Assembly: GCA_026168455.1 (NCBI GenBank)
Contig: CM047426.1
Span: forward strand, 1,729,501 to 1,793,500
DNA length: 64,000 nt
From: Theocolax elegans
Lineage: Eukaryota; Arthropoda; Insecta; Hymenoptera; Cerocephalidae
Direction: 5' to 3'
Part shown: piece by piece, positions 57,720-64,000 of the stretch
How positions within the stretch are numbered: position 1 is the stretch's first letter
How the letters are laid out: each line of letters begins with the position of its first letter
Notes under the pieces: generated by a model
The model's input: only the letters and a program-made list of their open reading frames with translations
What the model was told of the DNA's origin: nothing
The model's database searches: none
Position numbers and translations under genes: made by a program

Positions 57720-59740
57720 ATGGATTTTTTAATGGATTGGCTTAAAAAACATGATTTGGGGGTAAATTTCCAAATAAGATACTTACCTAAGTATACAATA
57801 ACTAAATTCCTTTATACGTATTTTAAAACAAGTTCATCGAAATGAACGCAGACCAAAGTGTAAAGGGTCTACTATTACTAAGTGGGAATTGTCCCATTAC
57901 GTACTGCTTTTTCAAAGTAAATTCATTCATTTAAAGTAGTTATTATAGAATAAAGATAACATAATAAACGTTTAACAACATTATGATAATTTTTATTTAC
58001 AGATGGGTGTATAGATATGGAGGAAAATAATAACAAGAAATAAAATTGTATTATTACATACATATGTGTAAAAATGTTGCTATGTACATATAATAAACTA
58101 GATATAACTTGTTTTATAACAAAATAAAGTATGACAAATAAAATTTTAACTATCTTTTTATTTCATACTACCCTATCTTAAAGTCTAACTTATTGTAAAT
58201 TATAGTAAATCTAAAAATTATGATGTATTTGTAGTATTATTTTTCTATTAATTTCCAATACAACTTTTAGTATTATTTAATAAAAATATAATATAATAAA
58301 CTTTTATAAATATTTTTGAATATATAGTTACATTACAATTTTTTTTTTGTAAATGATACTTGCAATTTTCATAAATAATTTTACCATAAATTATTGCAGT
58401 ATAGTTATTGCACTATATTTTCTGGTAATTTTACAGTAAATTTAGCCTTTTTCTCTCAGTGTAATTAACGTACATTACTTTTAATTACGTTAATTACGTA
58501 ATTAATTAACGAAATTATATTAACATATTCTTGATCATTAATTATTTATTTTTTGTATCTTCAGCATTAAAAGACTGTGTTAACCGTGGTCGATAAAGTG
58601 CTATAATAAACTAAAAATTTGAGTAACCGAAGAATAAATTCAATTAGACATATAATTCAAATTGTTAATTAAAAATCGTATTTTATTGTGATTAAAAAAG
58701 TATTACGCAAAATTTGAGCTTAATTAAATTTTTTAAACATACTGACTTAAAATTCCTATATATATTTATTCATTTGTTAATTGAATTCTTCCATACAGAT
58801 CTACACCTCATAATTTTGTAAATAATTGAACGGTACAAATAGATTAATTTTTATAAATTAATTACCATTATCATAACCTTAGTTTTTTAACAATAGAGGA
58901 TGTAAAATTTTTATCATTAGAATTAAATTGCTGTACACGGAGAGAAAAAAGTCTGATTAAAAATGATTATATTATTATATGAATTTGATAGACAGAGTTG
59001 ATAAATTATAAAAATTACTATTTTTTATTCAAAAATTTAGCACATTATTTTTTTTGTAAAATAAAAATTAATTGTTCGATGATGCGTATAAATTTGTATG
59101 TACCCAATTTTATATTAGAGATTATAAATTTATATTAATTCTATATTATTTTATGTATTAGGCTTTATAATTTTATAATTTGTCAACTTCTGTCTGTCGA
59201 TTACTCATATATTCTGATTTTTACTATAATCTTTTTCTCCGTGAAATAAATACACTTTCTGTATTAAGCAATGCGTATTTCCTCGGTTCTTTACCATATT
59301 CACAAAGAAAACCCATGTGTTACACATTACTGACGTAACGAATAAAAAAAATCTTGAATCAAATACTCCATATATACATCTTATTTTCATAGAACGAAAA
59401 AAGTATATCTATATAAAAAATAAATCAACATCCGCCTTCACGAAAACAAAAAAAAATAAAGCATAGCGTAGTATATCTTAAAAACCGAACGATAAAATTA
59501 ATCATCATCCTCATTCAAACGGACAGTTCGATTTTATACATATACACATACACGATACACACACACCTGACATTTCGAAAGATCTTCATCGCAACGTTAT
59601 ATATACCCATTGCACATTTTCTATCGCGTTACCCTAAACCAGTTTACCAAAAGAAAAAAAACAAGAAGAAGAAAGATCCCACATGTGTGACGTAAATACA
59701 AAAGGCAGTAATATCGACGCTAGATCCTGCTATACCGAAA
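57720..59740. other. AT-rich intergenic stretch
   Basis: No gene seen. The last 250 bp before the next promoter are somewhat less AT-rich. Confidence 0.4.
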
Positions 59741-59782
59741 TCGACCTCCAAACGTACCTCCTTCCGCGTTCGTTCGAACGAG

Positions 59783-59819
59783 TATAAAAGCTCGACAGAA
59801 GTACGATCGAACCATCAGT
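59783..59819 (+). promoter_or_regulatory. TATA/initiator core promoter of the 72-aa gene
   Basis: TATAAAAG at 59783-59790 and TCAGT at 59815-59819. Just upstream is a palindromic CGTTCGAACG within CGTTCGTTCGAACGAG, and TCGACCTCCA at 59,741-59,750. The segment of about 120 bp is nearly identical to the promoter of the minus-strand gene at 63.1 kb. Confidence 0.85.
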
Positions 59820-59863
59820 CTCGATTCTCGAATCAACGACAACCACACAAAACCCATATCACC

Positions 59864-60082
59864 ATGTTCTTCAAACTCTTCGTCTTCGCTGCCGTTTTGG
59901 CGTTCGCTGCTGCTGAAGCCAAACCAGGTTTCCTGGCTGCCGCTCCACTGGCTGCACCAATCGCCACCACCTACACCGCACCAGCTTTGGCATACAGTGG
60001 ATACGCCTACAACAATTTGGGATTAGGTTACGGATACGCTCCATACGCCTACGCGTACGGACGTAGTGTCCATCCTTATTAA
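59864..60082 (+). CDS. secreted AAP/Tyr-rich cuticle-like protein (72 aa)
   Basis: Signal peptide MFFKLFVFAAVLAFAAAEA, as in the 84-aa proteins, then KPGFLAAAPLAAPIATTYTA, a Tyr section (YSGYAYNNLGLGYGYAPYAY) and an unusual tail GRSVHPY. It lacks the GLRSYGYGPYGYG block of the 84-aa members. Synonymous codon choice in the signal region already differs from them (GCTGCCGTTTTGGCG), so it is an older paralogue rather than a recent copy. AATAAA is at 60413-60418, after a (GA)n run near 60,207-60,225. It converges with the gene at 63.1 kb. Structural matrix role inferred. Confidence 0.87.
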   Translation: MFFKLFVFAAVLAFAAAEAKPGFLAAAPLAAPIATTYTAPALAYSGYAYNNLGLGYGYAPYAYAYGRSVHPY

Positions 60083-60206
60083 GGATCATCCCGCAAAACG
60101 TATAGGATTAGCTTTTATCAGTTTTCATCATCTGCACGTGTGTATATATCATGCATATACATGTATATCTAATCTTCTGATTATGGATTGAAAAAATGGA
60201 AAAAAA

Positions 60207-60492
60207 GAGAGAGAGAGAGAGAGAGGATTCGTGGTGGTCATCTACATATATAGGATCATGAGTTACACGTGTGTCCTGACGCAATGATGATTGTTGTGCA
60301 TCTTATTCTTCGAGCCTCTGTGGATTCTATCAGTGATGTTTCACGTTTTTCATCTTTTTTTTTGGTTCTGTAATATGCTCTGCCATATTTCGTTAAATTT
60401 TTATCATACTAAAATAAATATTTCATTACATTTTTATGATTATTTACGTCTATTTTTATTGTCTTTGTGTGTGTGTGTGTGTGTGTGTGTTG
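60207..60492. repeat. GA and GT microsatellites in the 3' region
   Basis: (GA)n near 60,207-60,225 and (GT)n near 60,467-60,491, the second just beyond the AATAAA of the 72-aa gene. Confidence 0.8.
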
Positions 60493-60599
60493 GGGGATGT
60501 ACCTTATCCTTGCATTGCTCCATAAGAAAAGTAAATAATAAAATTAATGTTAGAATGTTATCTACACATAACATTAATGCATTGGATGCTTATAGAATT

Positions 60600-62630
60600 T
60601 AAAATTTGAAATAACGTTGAAAATTTTGAGTTGCGTTTTTTTCATCCTAGACAGAATTTTTAATCGACTATGAAATGAATTAAAAGCACTAAATAATTTA
60701 GATTAAAAATTAAATTAAAACTTAAAGATCAAATCAAAATAAATATATAACAACAATTAGTGAACTGAACTAATGTTCTGGTAGAAATATTGGCCAGTTT
60801 TTAGTGGATTGTGACTGAAAATAGGTCATTTTCTACCGATTTTTCAAAAATTGCTCGTTTATACCTAAAAACGATTTGAATTTCTATTAAAAATATTTTT
60901 TAGTGGTTTTTTTAGTAGGGAAGTTTAGTGTTTAAAAATTTAGAAGGGTAATTTATCAATTTATTGGGGGTCAAGTTATAGGTATTTCAATTTGAATAAT
61001 GGCCCTCAAGTAATAAATAAATTATCCTTTTAAATTTCTAAATTAAACAACAAGGAGTAGAAGATAAGATTTATTATCATTAACATTTAAAGTTATTTAA
61101 TACAAACTTTAAATACATTTTTTAATTTTATTTACACTTTTATATATCCACACTGTTATTAGTATAAAAATTAAGTTTTCAAAGCTTATTTTTTTATTTA
61201 TCAGATTTAATTAATTTTTTAAAATGAATAGTTGGAATTAAACGATTTTTAATAGGCAAGCAAATGGTTGAACGTTTTCATCCCAGTGGTAATATAGATA
61301 ATTTTAATTAATTTTCCATCCTCCATTGCTTGTTTAAAAAGTAAAGGATAATTTATCAATTTCAACAGGTTTTCAATTAAAAAAAGTAGAAAGTAAAAAC
61401 TCGTCAAACTCTTTCACATAGACAAAATAAATGATTATGCAAAATAAAAAACAATTAATTAAGTCTCGATTAAGAAAGTTGTTTAGAAAATTATCGTGAC
61501 AACGGGATAAATATTATTAAAAAAAATTCTCTACAAAAAAAGATCTATAATTTATTTTATTTTTTTCTGTAATTTATTTAATTTATTTAAAAAATGCATT
61601 TAACAAAATCTATCAACAACTCCAAAATCGATTGACATTTAATTAATGTTTATATTTATGTGTGTAATATGAATATTTCTTTAAATAAATCACAAACCAT
61701 TTTGGAGTTTATCATCAAATCTAAAAACAGACCCATCGATATTTACATTATTAATAAGAATAATTTTTCCATATTTATTTTCTCATAATATTGTTTATAC
61801 GAATGAAATGCACATATTTATAGGTTATAAATATTTATCAAAGTGAATAAATTTTCTATTTATGTACATTTGTATCCTATCGTTTCTGACGCGACCAATT
61901 CAAATTTTACACGAGCAGGTGAATTTTTAATCGTGTTTTACAAAATTAAAACGGTTGATCATGTTATAACCTATATATACGTATTCGTTAAACTATATAA
62001 AGATAATTTTATATAACATAATATATAAATATCGAATTGTTCTTGTTAAGAATTTTGTCTTTTATTGAAAAACAATGCGATGTTATACAAATATTGATTA
62101 AAACTTTTATATACAATGACATATTGTACCCAAATTACAGGCATCTACCTTTTCCAACATAAGAATTGTGTTTGAAATATTAAATAAAAAAACTGAAAAA
62201 ATTCATAAAGATACTTTGCAACATAACAAAATCATGGCGTTGCGACCTTTTTGAAACAAATAATTTTTTCAATTCATTTTAAGTAAACAGGATTTGGTCG
62301 GTAATTTAATAAGCACTATTGTTCCAACACAAAAATTATATTGACATTAACATTTTAAAAATTTAAAAAAATCATTTATCTTATCAGAATCCGACCTCCC
62401 TATAAAAAAAGTAAGTATTAAATTTTTTTCGTAAAAGTCGTAAAAGTATAATCTAGGTACATTCGTATAAATCAAATAAAAATTTCATCCAAAAAATCTT
62501 ATCTTATCTCATCCAAAAAAAAAAAATTTCTCATCCTACAAAAAAGAACACGGGTTAAGGATCGTAAGTTGGTAACAAGAAACAAATGAACTACAACAAA
62601 AAAACACCACCAATTAACTATGAAAAAATA
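60600..62630. other. AT-rich spacer between convergent genes
   Basis: No gene. Contains a diverged TTAA-family MITE at about 62,109-62,405 (ACCCAAATTACAGGCATCTA ... GGATTTGGTCGGTAATTTAA ... ATCCGACCTCCC) and a CTGGTAGAAAT-type repeat near 60,778-60,920. Confidence 0.45.
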
Positions 62631-62914
62631 TCAGTTTTATTTTTCAATCTCTCATCCGAACCAAAGACAGAGTTGTTAATTATCACAAAATAAAAAATAG
62701 ATGATAAAAAGTTGACGAAGAAAGATGGACATCCTCGTAGTACTACGTCGACTCGTGGTACAAAAGAAAAAGTCGGTCCCATCGATCGTCACGACCAACG
62801 ATCCATCCCATCCGCAGAAAAACTGATCGATCCAAGGTAATAGGCTTTTCAAAGTTAAAAAATTTTTGTCGAAAATGTAACTGTATCCTTAAATATTATA
62901 AACGAGAGCGTGTC

Positions 62915-63124
62915 TTAGTAGTAGTAGTTGTAGGGATAGGCGTAGCTGCGTAGTCCAGCGTATCCATAGCCTAATCCCAAAGTGTTGTAGTAACCGCTGT
63001 AGGCCAACGGTGCGGTGTAGGTCGTGGCGATGGGAGCGGCGATTGGTGCAGCCAGGAAACCTGGTTTCGCGGCAGCAGCAGCGAACGCCAAAACGGCGGC
63101 GAAGACGAAGAGTTTGAAGAACAT
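62915..63124 (-). CDS. secreted AAP/Tyr-rich cuticle-like protein (69 aa)
   Basis: Signal peptide MFFKLFVFAAVLAFAAAAA, then KPGFLAAPIAAPIATTYTAP, LAYSGYYNTLGLGYGYAGLR, and the tail SYAYPYNYYY. The middle is intermediate between the 72-aa neighbour (TYTAP, YSGY) and the 84-aa proteins (NTLGLGYGYAGLRSY). The stop is TAA at 62915-62917; a possible AATAAA lies at 62636-62641 (minus strand). The promoter and 5' UTR are nearly identical to those of the 72-aa gene, implying an inverted duplication with later divergence of the coding tail. The four-aromatic C-terminus would suit tyrosine cross-linking, which is inference only. Confidence 0.87.
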   Translation of the reverse strand: MFFKLFVFAAVLAFAAAAAKPGFLAAPIAAPIATTYTAPLAYSGYYNTLGLGYGYAGLRSYAYPYNYYY

Positions 63125-63166
63125 GGTGATGAGTTTTGTGTGGTTGTCGTTGATTCGAGAATCGAG

Positions 63167-63203
63167 ACTGATGGTTCGATCGTACTTCTGTCGAGCTTTT
63201 ATA
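63167..63203 (-). promoter_or_regulatory. TATA/initiator core promoter of the 69-aa gene
   Basis: On the minus strand TATAAAAG starts at 63203 and TCAGT at 63171. The TTCGAA palindrome lies next to TATA, and AGGTCA is on the plus strand at 63,239-63,244. Confidence 0.85.
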
Positions 63204-63249
63204 CTCGTTCGAACGAACGCGGAAGGAGGTACGTTTGGAGGTCACGTTG

Positions 63250-64000
63250 GGTAGGTACATCCGGCAGCCCCTAAAAGAAAACAGGTATATCATTGGAATT
63301 CACGTGAGTGTGTGTTTGTGCGTGTCTGTACTTTCAACAGGATCTACTGAGGTGTTGTTGTTTTTTTGATTTATTGAGAATTTTGTTGTTTACGGTGCTA
63401 GTGGGACTGTGGAGACTATATGGTTTTGAAAGGTTTCTAGACACATTTTTTTAAGATCAATTGAATATTGAATACTTGAATATTGATTTGTTTTTAGAGA
63501 TCGATTGGATAATAATATTTGAATATTAAATAGTAGTGTGATGTATCGATTCGAAATATTAATAACTGATTGGTAGAGAAACTATTTTTTTAGATATTAA
63601 AAAAATATTCTGAGCACAGTTTTTAAATAGATCTATTAAAGATCGATTGAATATAAAAATATGAATATTAATCAATTGAAAATGGTTAGTGGGATGTATT
63701 GATTGAAATTGATTGTAAATGATGAGTTTAGTAAGAAAAGTAATATTAATTACATTTTTAAAGGAATCTGACCAATTTTTTAGTAAGATTAGTAATTTAA
63801 TTTAAACAATGATTAATCGATATAAATCGTTCATATATTGATTTAATAAAACTACTATTTAAAAAATATTTTAAGGTACCCATGCAGGTTATTTACAGTA
63901 TCTTATAAGCGGATTAAATATCAAAATTCGATTACAGTTTTTTTTAAGTACGCTAGGGGTATCTATTAAATAATTAAATATTGAGTAATTTAGAATAGTG
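63250..64000. other. AT-rich right edge
   Basis: No gene recognised. Degenerate GATCGATTGAATATTGAATA-like words recur about 63,455-63,720. The gene cluster may continue beyond the window. Confidence 0.4.

Noticed and set aside
1..64000. CRISPR arrays, bacterial operons, rRNA or viral genes
   Set aside because: Nothing of these kinds is seen; direct repeats here are microsatellites, MITEs or segmental duplications.

Overview
This is a non-bacterial, AT-rich window of animal nuclear DNA, most likely from an insect. The evidence is a series of small secreted Gly/Tyr/Ala-rich proteins of the cuticle-protein type, TATA boxes followed about 31 bp later by an arthropod-type TCAGT initiator, AATAAA poly(A) signals, a tRNA-derived SINE with target-site duplications, and many short palindromic MITE-like elements. 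I cannot fix the order or species from sequence alone.

Layout. Positions 1 to about 20,200 hold no convincing complete gene. They are AT-rich DNA with fold-back repeats, plus five GC-richer, CpG-containing islands (about 1.85-2.56, 6.69-7.15, 8.69-9.48, 11.29-12.24 and 13.44-14.03 kb). The last island ends in a well-formed candidate first coding exon (13918-14026). At 14996-15070 there is a sequence with the complete conserved core of a hammerhead self-cleaving ribozyme; I consider it the most notable single item.

From 20.3 kb to the right edge lies a cluster of nine intact, apparently single-exon genes and one broken copy, in both orientations: - at 20.5 kb, + at 30.1, - at 34.1, + at 40.8, - at 45.0, broken + at 47.4, + at 49.9, + at 55.5, + at 59.9 and - at 63.1. 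Each encodes a signal peptide (MFFKLF or MLFKLF type) and a short mature chain of AAPIAAP and GYG motifs, usually ending in an aromatic residue. They look like structural proteins of cuticle, eggshell or a similar extracellular matrix. Three genes encode the same 84-residue protein and two encode the same 131-residue protein. Most share promoter architecture and a TYGACCTYC motif upstream of TATA that resembles a nuclear-receptor half-site.

The cluster has been reshaped by duplication. There are four direct tandem duplications (about 0.66, 1.36, 1.1 and 2.5 kb) and one inverted duplication (about 0.76-kb arms). The 2.5-kb event fused half of one gene to the promoter of its divergent neighbour, leaving a frameshifted chimera and an orphan antisense promoter. 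Between genes the DNA is filled by MITE families: a TTAA-flanked family with GGGATGTCGGACC ends, a long-palindrome family, a CACTG-ended family and others. No transposase, virus or CRISPR was found.
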